Origin: Bacteroidales bacterium
GTDB lineage: Bacteria; Bacteroidota; Bacteroidia; Bacteroidales; JAADGE01
Direction of reading: 5' to 3'
Length of the DNA stretch: 39,706 nucleotides
NCBI GenBank assembly: GCA_029934705.1
Contig: JAOZLS010000003.1
Coordinates: 1 to 39,706 of the forward strand
Under the pieces are notes generated by a model. The model saw nothing but the letters and a program-made list of their open reading frames with translations, was not told the origin of the DNA and made no database searches. Positions within the stretch are counted from its first letter, which is position 1. Every line of letters begins with the position of its first letter. Shown here in pieces: positions 9,191 to 19,316 of the stretch. The position numbers were made by a program, and so were the translations under genes.

Positions 9191-9281
9191 TTTTAATTAT
9201 TTTAAGTTAGAAAACACAAAGTTATTATAAAGTATTGTTTTACATCAATTGTCCCGTTTTTTTTATTAATCTAATTGAAAT

Positions 9282-9310
9282 AAAAAAAACCAGAGAATAT
9301 CTCTGGCTTT
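9282..9310 (-). terminator. Intrinsic terminator (minus strand)
   Basis: CCAGAGA-ATA-TCTCTGG with an A-run on the + strand (U-run on minus), after the 9335..10024 gene. Confidence 0.75.
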
Positions 9311-9334
9311 CTATTATATTTCAATAAATACGGA

Positions 9335-10024
9335 CTATTCTATTCTTGCCCATTGTGTTTTAATTTCACTTTGCAACTGTACAAGATGTTCTTTATTAAA
9401 GCTTTTAGAATAAATTCTTATGAAATCAAAAATTCCTTCTTCATTATATAATGTAAACTGAGCTGCATCAAATAAAGGTAGTTGTTTTGAATTTCTAACA
9501 TTTTTAATCATACAAGTAAATTTTTTCCAACTTAATTTATCTTGAACAGCTATATAGAAGAAAAAATCATCTGATCCTGAATAAATATCATCAGATAAAG
9601 GTTCAATAACTGCAAACTTTCGTACCTGAATGCGACTAGTGTACGGTTTTACAGTAGTTGTTTTCAAAAACTCAATTCCAGATTCCTCAATATATATTAA
9701 TAAGTCGTCTATTTTTGTTACATCACTAATAATTATTGCTATACAAGGAGTCATCTTATTTAAAAGACGTAAATGAGAATAATTCATGCTAAAGTCAAAA
9801 TCAACTTTGGCTTTTATTTCCATATTTAATCTTACAACCCTATTTTCAATACATTCATTTGACGACTTAATCATCAAAAATATTTTTTCGGGCACCTCCA
9901 TTCCTTTCCTGTTAGAAGAGTAATAACCTGGAAAAGGCATTTCACTTCTTAATACTAATCCCTTACTACATACAGTACAAACATTTAATTGTTCTTCTTT
10001 TTCAATACAGCCTAGTCCTTTCAT
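9335..10024 (-). CDS. Hypothetical protein, N-terminal CxxC motif
   Basis: 229-aa ORF divergent from crp-like gene; no family recognised; Cys motif CTVC near the N-terminus. Confidence 0.6.
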   Translation of the reverse strand: MKGLGCIEKEEQLNVCTVCSKGLVLRSEMPFPGYYSSNRKGMEVPEKIFLMIKSSNECIENRVVRLNMEIKAKVDFDFSMNYSHLRLLNKMTPCIAIIISDVTKIDDLLIYIEESGIEFLKTTTVKPYTSRIQVRKFAVIEPLSDDIYSGSDDFFFYIAVQDKLSWKKFTCMIKNVRNSKQLPLFDAAQFTLYNEEGIFDFIRIYSKSFNKEHLVQLQSEIKTQWARIE

Positions 10025-10200
10025 ATTTTATAAATTATATATGTGTATAAATACTAATGTTTTTGCAAATATTAATTATGTAACTAAATTAACGATAATT
10101 CTAAATATTAACAAATTTAATTCTAAATATTTTACAAAACCTTGTAATAAAATAAGTACCTTTGTATTAAATAAAACATTTATAATATAATTATACCTTC

Positions 10201-10890
10201 ATGCCCAGATTATCAAAACCAGAAAGTTGTAGTAGATGCCCATATAGATGGAAATACATGGACTTGTTAGGACTACCAAATATAGATAAAATCCAAAACA
10301 ATTGCATTATTATTAAATTTAAAAAAGGAGAAACAATTTGCAAGCAAGGTACAGAAGTTACTCATGCATTATATTTGGCAAAAGGTGTTGTAAAATTATA
10401 TATTGAAGGGAAAAAGAATTTAATTCTAAAATTAATTAAAGGAGGAAGTTACATTGACCTACAAACTTTATTTGGCGACAAAAGATACAAATACTCGGTA
10501 GTTGCAACTGAAGAAAGTATGGTTTGTATGACTCCTATTGATTTAATGTTAGATTTAGCAAAAGAAAACTCTGAATTCCTATTTGAATTAACAAAAACAA
10601 TAAGCAATACTACTAACTTTGTATATCAAAAAATAAGTGATTTAAATAGGAAGCACCTTCGTGGACGACTTGCTGACACATTAATTTATCTTTCTGAAGA
10701 GATATACATGTCCAACAATTTTCACTTAACATTAACAAGAAACGAATTAGCAGAATTCTCATCTATGTCTATGGAAAATGCGGTTCGTATTTTAACTGAA
10801 TTTCGAAAAGACGAAATAATTAGTTTGAACGGACGAGAAATGGAAATAATTCACCCCGAAATGCTTGCTAGGATTAGTGAACTTGGATAA
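10201..10890 (+). CDS. Crp/Fnr family transcriptional regulator
   Basis: cNMP-binding-like fold (FKKGETICKQGTEVTHALYLAKGVVKLY) and HTH (LTRNELAEFSSMSMENAVRILTEFRKDEII). Confidence 0.9.
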   Translation: MPRLSKPESCSRCPYRWKYMDLLGLPNIDKIQNNCIIIKFKKGETICKQGTEVTHALYLAKGVVKLYIEGKKNLILKLIKGGSYIDLQTLFGDKRYKYSVVATEESMVCMTPIDLMLDLAKENSEFLFELTKTISNTTNFVYQKISDLNRKHLRGRLADTLIYLSEEIYMSNNFHLTLTRNELAEFSSMSMENAVRILTEFRKDEIISLNGREMEIIHPEMLARISELG

Positions 10891-10905
10891 AGAGAAAAAC
10901 TTTCC

Positions 10906-11928
10906 CTACATTAATATATAGCCAACTGTTTTTAATTCTTTAATTGTACCGTCAGGCATTAGTATTTCTACATTTTTGATATAAAAATTACTTCCTTCTG
11001 TTAAATTCCTTATAAAATTTATTTGATGAGGAGTAAAGTTTTCAGAACTCGACGATTTGCCAGCATTCCCTATATAAACATCCGAAATAATAAAACTTTT
11101 AATTTTGTATTTATCACTAGGAATGTTTTCATGAAACATAAGAGATAAACAGCCTGCAAGCAATACTTGGTCTTTAGAAATTAAACCTCCAGGGTTACTT
11201 TGAATAGATATATAAGGTACAGGAAGTTCTTTTACAACAAATTCTTTTGATAATTCCTCTACTATATTATTTGAACTATCTTTAACTACAGCTTTTATTG
11301 TAACAACACCCAATGTATCAGCTATAAAATAGAAAGCTCCTTCGCTGTATTCCAAACGCCCAGTGTTAGCGGTAACAGTTTGTTTATATGAATCATCTAT
11401 TAAAGATTCTATTATTAACTTGTTTTTCATTCCCATAAATAATGCTTCCTTTGGTAAAAAAGCATTTTTATCTGGCAATTCAATTTCGGTAGTATCGCCT
11501 ATTATTAATGATAAAACTCCAACGGCACAGCCAGACTTCCCTTCTATAAAAGATAACAGAATATCATAAGAGCCACTTCGCCGACAATAAAACTCAAATG
11601 ATTGTTTATACTCTTGTGTTTTTAAATTAAGTGTACTTCCTTTTAGTTTACTATTTTTAAATAGCTGAAGCACTACCCTACCCTCATACTCTCGGGCGTT
11701 GGCAACATTAAATTTATATTTGTATCCGGCCTTTAAAAAGGTAGAGTATTTGGCGACTCGCACTGGTTGAGAGGTTTTTGTTTTATCAAATTTTACTTTA
11801 AATTCTTTTAAAAATAAAACATCTTCGCCTGAATTGCTTACTGCAATTTGAACTAATGAATCGTTGCATTGAGAAAAAGTTTCTAAAAATGCGAACAATA
11901 ATATAGAAAATATAAAAAATTTCGTCAT
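10906..11928 (-). CDS. Secreted protein with GldM C-terminal-like domain
   Basis: Signal peptide; C-terminal segment GGLISKDQVLLAGCL...YKIKSFIISDVYIG...FTPHQINFIRNLTEGSNFYIKNVEILMPDGTIKEL resembles the GldM C-terminal domain. Confidence 0.6.
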   Translation of the reverse strand: MTKFFIFSILLFAFLETFSQCNDSLVQIAVSNSGEDVLFLKEFKVKFDKTKTSQPVRVAKYSTFLKAGYKYKFNVANAREYEGRVVLQLFKNSKLKGSTLNLKTQEYKQSFEFYCRRSGSYDILLSFIEGKSGCAVGVLSLIIGDTTEIELPDKNAFLPKEALFMGMKNKLIIESLIDDSYKQTVTANTGRLEYSEGAFYFIADTLGVVTIKAVVKDSSNNIVEELSKEFVVKELPVPYISIQSNPGGLISKDQVLLAGCLSLMFHENIPSDKYKIKSFIISDVYIGNAGKSSSSENFTPHQINFIRNLTEGSNFYIKNVEILMPDGTIKELKTVGYILM

Positions 11929-12054
11929 AGCTTTTTATTTACTCTTAGGTGTTTCATCTGTTTATAAATTATTTAAAAGGTTAGATGCGACACCCGCATG
12001 CTAGCTTTTTATGTGTTTACTTGTATAAAATTGCAATAATAATTTCCCTATGTG

Positions 12055-13224
12055 TTAATTCTTAATTATGGGTGTTTCATTATATCTTATTACGGTTTTT
12101 ATCATTACATTAAATCTTTTTTTACTCGTTTTAAACCATGTGTGAGACAATGAGTAATGCCAAGTGTTATTTTTCCCAAAACGATTATAACAAAGTCGCT
12201 GTCCATACTCGGTTAAAGTATTTTTTTCTTCTGAAATATTATTAAAATCGCTATTTGTAAAGTAGTTATTAAAATCATTTGGGAAAACGCCCTCAATTGC
12301 GACAAAAAAGCCATTTAACGGTAAATAAATATCATAAGACGATATATCAATTTCAAACCAAGAGCTATTACCAACGGGTTTTACAACCAAAATATCGTGA
12401 AGTAAATCTTTTCCTGGTTTATTATTTTTATCACTCTCATAAATCCTTATTCTAAAGGGTGCATAAGCATTTCCATTATCAGATAACTTATATTTTATTT
12501 TTATTATTTTTCCTTTCCTTGCTTTCTTGTTTTTAATATACAAAGCAGTTTGCTGTCCGTGTGTATCGATATACATAGAGCCTGTTACTAGTGGACTTCT
12601 GTTTCCAAACACAACTATTTTATAATTAGGTTCTATTATTTCAACTCCATCAATTTTAAATTCTTTTTTTTTAAGATAGATAATAGCATCAGTATTTAGT
12701 CTTTTTATTGGAATTTCAATTTTATTATAGCTAAAAGCATATATAATAAGAGTATCGGTACTTATATCTTTGTCTAAATCTATTTCAAATACACCTTTAC
12801 TATCTGATATAATAAATTCATTTGCATTTTTAATTTTTACTGTAGAAAAAGGAACTCCCACATTTGCCTCTCTATCAATTATTTTACCTTTATAAATTTT
12901 AGTTTGAAAAACCTTTTTTGCTTCTATTAAAATAATTTGATTTGAATAACTTATAAATCGAATACTTGTATTTGCAAAAACTGATATTAACAAGTATTTC
13001 AGCGTTTTATCTTCAACATTAATACTTACTTTTGTTTGTAATTCTGAAATATTTGAATCATAAGAAAAATCTATATTATGCTTTGTATTCAAATCTGCTA
13101 TTATATTTAATATTGATGTGTTTTTATAATTAACACTTAGCTTGGTTAATAATAAATCGCCTTGCGAATAGCAACTTTTCAGTGCAATAATGCTAAAAAG
13201 TATTATTATATTAATTTTTAGCAT
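12055..13224 (-). CDS. STN-like domain plus carboxypeptidase-D regulatory-like domain protein (no TonB barrel)
   Basis: Signal peptide; STN-like LSVNYKNTSILNIIADLNTKHNIDFSY...; KGKIIDREANVGVPFSTVKIKNANEFIISDSKGVFEIDL is CarboxypepD_reg-like; only 389 aa. Confidence 0.65.
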   Translation of the reverse strand: MLKINIIILFSIIALKSCYSQGDLLLTKLSVNYKNTSILNIIADLNTKHNIDFSYDSNISELQTKVSINVEDKTLKYLLISVFANTSIRFISYSNQIILIEAKKVFQTKIYKGKIIDREANVGVPFSTVKIKNANEFIISDSKGVFEIDLDKDISTDTLIIYAFSYNKIEIPIKRLNTDAIIYLKKKEFKIDGVEIIEPNYKIVVFGNRSPLVTGSMYIDTHGQQTALYIKNKKARKGKIIKIKYKLSDNGNAYAPFRIRIYESDKNNKPGKDLLHDILVVKPVGNSSWFEIDISSYDIYLPLNGFFVAIEGVFPNDFNNYFTNSDFNNISEEKNTLTEYGQRLCYNRFGKNNTWHYSLSHTWFKTSKKRFNVMIKTVIRYNETPIIKN

Positions 13225-14194
13225 TATTTGATTTTATTATAATAACGTTATTTACAGTATCAATATTCAATTGCATTGTTATTTCTAATAATTTAAGAAT
13301 TTCGTTTATTTCTACATTTTTAAACTCTTTTGTTGTATTAAATTTTCTGTCTTTTATTGTAGCTAAAACTTTGATTTCTACTCCATAATGCTTTGATAAA
13401 TCGCTAGCAACATTTTCTAATCTAATGTTTGAAAAGGATAATTCTCCAGTTTTCCACGACATATAGTTAACATTGTAAGTGTTGTCTTTTGTAAACAAGC
13501 CCGTATTCCTATTCATAGTAACAAGCTCATTCTCAACAAGAAGACTTGAATTACCTGTGTTTACATTTGTAAATTCAACTTTACCTTTAGTCAAGTTTAA
13601 TTTAATTTCAGTTTTATTTGTTTTCAAATTAAACTGAGTTCCTAGCACACGAGTTTCGGAATTAAATGATTTTACAATAAATGGTTTTGACTTATTATGT
13701 GCTACTATAAAATAGGCTTCACCTTCAAAATCGATAAGTCTATCTTCTTCGTTAAAATCGGAATTGTAAGAAATAGTTGTATTTTTATTTAACCAAATAA
13801 CTGTACCATCGGCTAGTTCTATTTTTTTTATTTCGTCATTAGTACTAATAACGGTAGTTGCGTGATTGTTAGATAAATAAACGAACGAAAATATTGAGAT
13901 AAACAGACCTACAACCAAAACTGCTGCAATTTTATAGGCAAGTGGTGTTATATGAAATTTAGGTTTAGACTGAGTAATTTTTTCTGTAACTTTATTTAGT
14001 GCTGCCTCGGTTTTATCAGAAAAATCAGGAATAGCACTTTCTGTATTTGAAAATATTATTTTCAAATCATTATATATATTGCGGTTTTCAGCACTTTCAT
14101 TCAAAAGTTTTTTCAATAATACTTTTTCTTCTTCTAAAATTTCTTTAGAAAATTCTTTTGCTGCAAGTTCAAATATTTGATTATCGTTTTTCAT
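13211..14194 (-). CDS. FecR family anti-sigma/signal transduction protein
   Basis: Single TM; IELADGTVIWLNKNTTISYNSDF...FEGEAYFIV...FIVKSFNSETRVLGTQFNL typical FecR; next to an ECF sigma gene. Confidence 0.9.
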   Translation of the reverse strand: MKNDNQIFELAAKEFSKEILEEEKVLLKKLLNESAENRNIYNDLKIIFSNTESAIPDFSDKTEAALNKVTEKITQSKPKFHITPLAYKIAAVLVVGLFISIFSFVYLSNNHATTVISTNDEIKKIELADGTVIWLNKNTTISYNSDFNEEDRLIDFEGEAYFIVAHNKSKPFIVKSFNSETRVLGTQFNLKTNKTEIKLNLTKGKVEFTNVNTGNSSLLVENELVTMNRNTGLFTKDNTYNVNYMSWKTGELSFSNIRLENVASDLSKHYGVEIKVLATIKDRKFNTTKEFKNVEINEILKLLEITMQLNIDTVNNVIIIKSNNAKN

Positions 14195-14335
14195 ATAAGT
14201 TTTGGTTCTTCTATACTAAATTGCTGTTATAATTGTGATTTTTAAAATGAATTATTATAATAGCATTTTAGTATTAATAACTAGAACCTTTTTTTATTAA
14301 GACATTGTTTAAAATTAAAACCCTCAAAAAATAAA

Positions 14336-14893
14336 CTACGAATCGTAAAATATTTTTAAATATGGTTTAAGAATTTTCCTTATTTTTTTTAATGCTATGC
14401 CAATATGGTTTTCTACAGTTTTTTGAGAGATATTCAAATAGATAGCTATTTCTGCATAAGTCAAACCATCGTCTCGGCTAAGTGTATATACCTGAGCGGT
14501 TTTAGGTGGAAGTTGCTCAATACTTTCTTCATAAATATGCTTAAATTCCTGGGAGTTAAACTCTAGTGATTCGCCTGAAAAATGTTTTCTGTCTATAGAG
14601 TTGCTTCCATGAAACTCTCTTAGCTTTATTTTTTTTATTTCGTTAAGCGAAAGATTCTTTACCGAAGTGTAAAGGTATGATTGTAACGAAGTAATTATTT
14701 TTATCTTTTTTTTCTTTGTCCATAAATTAATAAACATGCCTTGCACAACATCTTCTGCTATATCTGCATCTTTCACATACGTGTAGGCAAAGCGGCATAA
14801 TTGAGAATAGTATTTTCTAAAAATTATGTCATAAGAATCTTTATTGCCCTCTGCTATTCTGTTAAAAAGATATATATCGTCCTTTTCTTTCAA
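14336..14893 (-). CDS. ECF RNA polymerase sigma-70 factor
   Basis: YYSQLCRFAYTYVKDADIAEDVVQGMFINLW (region 2) and LPPKTAQVYTLSRDDGLTYAEIAIYLNISQKTVENHIGIALKKIR (region 4). Confidence 0.93.
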   Translation of the reverse strand: MKEKDDIYLFNRIAEGNKDSYDIIFRKYYSQLCRFAYTYVKDADIAEDVVQGMFINLWTKKKKIKIITSLQSYLYTSVKNLSLNEIKKIKLREFHGSNSIDRKHFSGESLEFNSQEFKHIYEESIEQLPPKTAQVYTLSRDDGLTYAEIAIYLNISQKTVENHIGIALKKIRKILKPYLKIFYDS

Positions 14894-14914
14894 ATTTTGT
14901 TTTTTTAAAAAACA

Positions 14915-17011
14915 TTATTCTGCTTGAGTGTTTTTGCTAATATCAATTGGGATTGTAAACCACAGTTTAGAGCCTTTATCTTGCTCCGATTCTAAACTCA
15001 TTTTTCCACCTAATAAATTCACCAAGCCTAATGAAATTGACAAGCCCAAGCCTGTTCCTCCATATTTTTTACTAATAAACTCTTCGGATTGTTGAAATCG
15101 GTCAAAAATTAATTTTTGTTTTTCCTTTCTTATTCCAATTCCTGAGTCTTTTACATAAAATGTTATGAGTTTTTCGGTACAAGTTGCTCCTAACTCTACA
15201 AAACCTGTTTCAGTAAATTTTATTCCATTCTGAATTAAGTTCGTTAATATTTGACTTATCCTATTTTCATCTGAAATAATACTAATATCTATGTCGCAAG
15301 TCTTGGTAAAAATAAGTTCAAGACCTTTTTCTTCGACCATTGGGGTGAAGATAGCAAATAACCTATCAAGCAATTTCTTAACATTAAATTTTTCGGGATA
15401 AATTTTAAGTTGTCCCACTTCTAATTTTGAAATTTCAAGTATATCATTTATTACTGTAAGCAGCTGATTACCGCTCGAATCAATAACTTCTAAATATCTT
15501 TTTCGTTCTTCTTTAGTTAATAAGTCATTATCTAATAATTGTGAAAAGCCTAATATACCATTAAGTGGTGTTCTTATTTCGTGAGACATATTGGCCAAAA
15601 ATGCTGATTTTAAGCGGTCTGCTTCTTCTGCTTTTTCTTTTGCATGAAGTAAATTCTGTTCGGCTTCTTTTTTTTCCGATATATCCTCTACAATTCCTTC
15701 ATGATACATAAATTGTCCTGAACTATCATAAAAAGCTGTTGCATTTTCTCGTATATGAATTATTTTTCGGTTATTATTCATCCAACGACTCTCAAAACCT
15801 ACAACTTCTCCTTTTTCTCTAATTATTTTATTAAAACGAAGTTTATCTTCAATATTTGCGTATCCTATATTTATTTTATTACTCGATATTTGGGCAAATG
15901 ATGTAAAACCAAGCAATTTTATTAATGCTGGATTTGCCATAATTATTTCACCTTTGGAGGATACTCTATAAAAGCCTAGTGCTGAATTATTATATATTGA
16001 TTTAAAACGTTTTTCGCTACTTTCTAAATCTTCTTGAGCTGATTTACGTTTTGTAATATCTGTAACATAACCATAAAAGTTAGTAATATTCATGTTTTCA
16101 TCATAAATTTGTGTTACAAATTGAGATAGCCAAATAATACTTCCATCTTTTTTTATTACTCTATAATCATCAACACTAAAATTTAAAATATTATGACTTT
16201 GTGCGGATTCTAAAGCTTTCCTTGGAATATCTACGTCTTCTGGATGTATAATTGATTTATAATGTATTTTTCCCGACAAGAATTCAGTATCGGTATAGCC
16301 AAAAATTTCTTTAACATTTGGCGAAACATATTCAATAGGCCAATTTGCACTATTTCCCCAATGAAAAACTACAACGTTACCACTCATAAACATGCTTCGT
16401 TCTTTAAGCAAGCTCAAATAAAGTTTGTAGTTTTCTCTTTCTGATGATTTTCTTTTACTTATGTCAAACCAAATTTCACCAATATATTTTACATTTCCAA
16501 ACTTATCTTTTATAGGAAAAAACCTTAGTTCTTTATAAATATTTGCAACAGAATCCCAAACTTCTTTCTTTACAAATGTACTAAATTTATTCACCGACTT
16601 AACAGGACAAAAATCGCAGGGTGTAGTTCTATTATAATGTAAATTATAGCATTTAGTAGTAGAAGAATCTATATCTTCAAATTTATTCTTATTTGTTTTT
16701 ATAATATTAAAATCATCATCTAAAATAATTAAATTTCCGGGCATAGCATCTAACACACTTTCATATAAAGTTTTTTGCTCTTCTATTTTATTCTTTAAAA
16801 CAGAAACATGGTCATAACTTTCTTTTAAAGCGTCGTTTGATGTTGCCAGCTCTTCATTAGAGGCTCTTAATTCTTCATTAAGTAGTGTATATTCTTGAAA
16901 TAAATACTCTGGTAACTCTTCTTCATTAGTATCTTGTTGCTTAACATGCAGAATATTCTCTAATTCTCTTACTCTCAGCCTTAAAACATCAATTTCAGAT
17001 AATGAATTCAT
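14915..17011 (-). CDS. Multi-PAS sensor histidine kinase
   Basis: PAS segments; HisKA ...FLANMSHEIRTPLNGILGFSQLL; HATPase ...DSGIGIRKEKQKLIFDRFQQ...YGGTGLGLSIS. Confidence 0.92.
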   Translation of the reverse strand: MNSLSEIDVLRLRVRELENILHVKQQDTNEEELPEYLFQEYTLLNEELRASNEELATSNDALKESYDHVSVLKNKIEEQKTLYESVLDAMPGNLIILDDDFNIIKTNKNKFEDIDSSTTKCYNLHYNRTTPCDFCPVKSVNKFSTFVKKEVWDSVANIYKELRFFPIKDKFGNVKYIGEIWFDISKRKSSERENYKLYLSLLKERSMFMSGNVVVFHWGNSANWPIEYVSPNVKEIFGYTDTEFLSGKIHYKSIIHPEDVDIPRKALESAQSHNILNFSVDDYRVIKKDGSIIWLSQFVTQIYDENMNITNFYGYVTDITKRKSAQEDLESSEKRFKSIYNNSALGFYRVSSKGEIIMANPALIKLLGFTSFAQISSNKINIGYANIEDKLRFNKIIREKGEVVGFESRWMNNNRKIIHIRENATAFYDSSGQFMYHEGIVEDISEKKEAEQNLLHAKEKAEEADRLKSAFLANMSHEIRTPLNGILGFSQLLDNDLLTKEERKRYLEVIDSSGNQLLTVINDILEISKLEVGQLKIYPEKFNVKKLLDRLFAIFTPMVEEKGLELIFTKTCDIDISIISDENRISQILTNLIQNGIKFTETGFVELGATCTEKLITFYVKDSGIGIRKEKQKLIFDRFQQSEEFISKKYGGTGLGLSISLGLVNLLGGKMSLESEQDKGSKLWFTIPIDISKNTQAE

Positions 17012-17108
17012 AATAATAATTTATTTTGAATTGTAAATTTATAATAAATTTATGAAATAAATAGTTTTAAAATCTACATTTGCATAATTTTATTTAAAAA
17101 AAGCATAA

Positions 17109-18566
17109 ATGAGCCCATTATTAATTTTTACTGTAATTAGTATATATTTCGTATTTTTAATACTTATATCCTATATAACTGGCAAGAAAAGCAACTTTGC
17201 TTCTTTTTTTACTGCTAACCGAAAATCGCCTTGGTATTTAGTTGCGTTTGGTATGATTGGTGCATCTCTTTCGGGTGTTACTTTTATTTCAATTCCGGGC
17301 GAAGTTGGTAAAAGTAATTTTACATACTTTCAAATGGTTTTGGGCTACCTTGTAGGCTATTTTGTTATTATTAAAATTCTACTTCCATTGTATTACAAAC
17401 ATAATTTAGTTTCAATTTACACATACTTAAAAACTCGCTTTGGCTTTTGGTCTCACAAAACCGGTTCCGCATTTTTTATATTATCTAGGGTTATTGGTGC
17501 ATCTTTTAGGTTATTTCTTGTTGCAAATGTTTTGCAAATAGGACTTTTTAATGCACTTGGTATTCCTTTTTATGTAACAGTACCTATAACAATTGCACTT
17601 ATTTGGGTATATACTTACCGGGCAGGTATAAAAACAATTGTTTGGACAGATACTTTACAAACTCTTTTTATGCTAGTTGCCGTTGTAGTAAGTATAATTA
17701 TTATTGCTGGCGAACTAAACCTAAATACAAGCCAACTTATTGATAAAATACGAGAAAGCGAAATGTCAAACATTTTTGATTGGGATATAAATTCTCCAAC
17801 AAACTTCTACAAACAATTTATTGCAGGTGCTTTAATTGCGATAGTTATGACAGGATTAGACCAAGACATGATGCAAAAAAACTTAACCTGCAAAAATTTA
17901 AAAGAAGCTCAAAAAAATATGTTCTGGTTTAGTATTGTTCTTGTTCCTGTAAATTTACTTTTCTTATCATTAGGTGCTTTATTATATATTTACTCTAACG
18001 AAATGGGCATAGAAATCCCAACAAACACTGATAATTTATACCCTTTACTTGCTTTTAATAACTTTTCAGTTTTTGCAGGAATTACTTTTCTTTTAGGAAT
18101 TACAGCAGCTGCATTTTCCAGTGCTGACTCTGCTCTTACAGCCCTTACAACCTCATTTGCTGTGGATATTCTTGAAATAGACATAACTAAAAACTCAAAA
18201 AAAGCCCGAAGAACCAAAATACTTATACATATCATGTTTTCTATATTATTATTTGCAATAATATTAATTTTTAATAGTATAAATAAGCCAAGTGTTATAA
18301 CGGCAGTATTTAAGGCAGCATCCTACACTTATGGACCAATTTTAGGAATGTTTATGTTCGGAATTTTTACAAAACTTAAATCAAAAGATATTGCAATACC
18401 ATTTATTGCTATAAGTTCTCCTATAATATCATATTTTTTAAATATATATTCCGAAGAATTATTAAATGGATATAAATTTGGATTTGAACTACTTGGAGTA
18501 AACGCTATTATTACATTTTTAGGCATGCTTGCATTTGCAAATTATAAAGCTAAGTTTACAAAATAA
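17109..18566 (+). CDS. Sodium:solute symporter (SSS) family protein
   Basis: 485 aa polytopic; SPWYLVAFGMIGASLSGVTFISIPGEVG and AAAFSSADSALTALTTSFAVD motifs. Confidence 0.9.
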   Translation: MSPLLIFTVISIYFVFLILISYITGKKSNFASFFTANRKSPWYLVAFGMIGASLSGVTFISIPGEVGKSNFTYFQMVLGYLVGYFVIIKILLPLYYKHNLVSIYTYLKTRFGFWSHKTGSAFFILSRVIGASFRLFLVANVLQIGLFNALGIPFYVTVPITIALIWVYTYRAGIKTIVWTDTLQTLFMLVAVVVSIIIIAGELNLNTSQLIDKIRESEMSNIFDWDINSPTNFYKQFIAGALIAIVMTGLDQDMMQKNLTCKNLKEAQKNMFWFSIVLVPVNLLFLSLGALLYIYSNEMGIEIPTNTDNLYPLLAFNNFSVFAGITFLLGITAAAFSSADSALTALTTSFAVDILEIDITKNSKKARRTKILIHIMFSILLFAIILIFNSINKPSVITAVFKAASYTYGPILGMFMFGIFTKLKSKDIAIPFIAISSPIISYFLNIYSEELLNGYKFGFELLGVNAIITFLGMLAFANYKAKFTK

Positions 18567-18648
18567 TATAAATTTATAAAACCATTACAAAAATTGCAAC
18601 AAATTTGAATTCTTTTGCCTAAATTTGTCGTTAAATTAAAAATATACT

Positions 18649-19230
18649 ATGTACGAATTTATTTCAGGAAAATTTACAGAAAAAAAACCAACTTTTGTCG
18701 TTATTGAAAATAATGGTATAGGTTATTTCGTTAATATCTCATTATTTACAAATGCTAAAATAGAAAACATTGAAAATGGTACATTATATATACATCAAGT
18801 TTTAAAAGAAGACTCAAGTTCTTTCTATGGTTTTTTTGACAAAAGTGAACGACAAATATTTAGACTATTAATCTCAGTTTCAGGCATTGGTGCTAATACT
18901 GGAAGACTAATGCTATCATCACTTAGTCCCGAAGAAATAAAAAATGCTATACAAACAGACAATGTAAATTTAATAAAAAGCGTTAAAGGAATTGGGGTAA
19001 AAACTGCACAAAGAGTAATTCTTGATTTAAGAGATAAAATAGATAAGACAGAAATAGAAGGAGGAACAGTCTCAATTATAGATAATTCTAAAAAAGAAGA
19101 GGCATTATCAGCACTTATTATGCTAGGCTTTGCTAAAAAAATTGCAGAAAAGCATATAGATAATATAATTAAAGAAAATCCAGATATTAATATTGAAAAT
19201 ATTGTGAAATTATCATTAAAAACTTTATAA
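18649..19230 (+). CDS. ruvA: Holliday junction branch migration protein RuvA
   Basis: 193 aa; LLISVSGIGANTGRLMLSSLSPEEIKNAI and VKGIGVKTAQRVILDLRDKI HhH motifs. Confidence 0.95.
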   Translation: MYEFISGKFTEKKPTFVVIENNGIGYFVNISLFTNAKIENIENGTLYIHQVLKEDSSSFYGFFDKSERQIFRLLISVSGIGANTGRLMLSSLSPEEIKNAIQTDNVNLIKSVKGIGVKTAQRVILDLRDKIDKTEIEGGTVSIIDNSKKEEALSALIMLGFAKKIAEKHIDNIIKENPDINIENIVKLSLKTL

Positions 19231-19316
19231 ATACTTTTAATAATACACAAAACTTCTAATTTTGCCTATGAATAAACTTTACGTAAATTAATAAAAACAT
19301 AAACCTACAATATCAA

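Noticed and set aside
11978-12010. Hairpin ATGCG-ACACC-CGCAT before a short T-run
   Set aside because: Only a 5-bp stem; possible but weak terminator, not supported enough to list.
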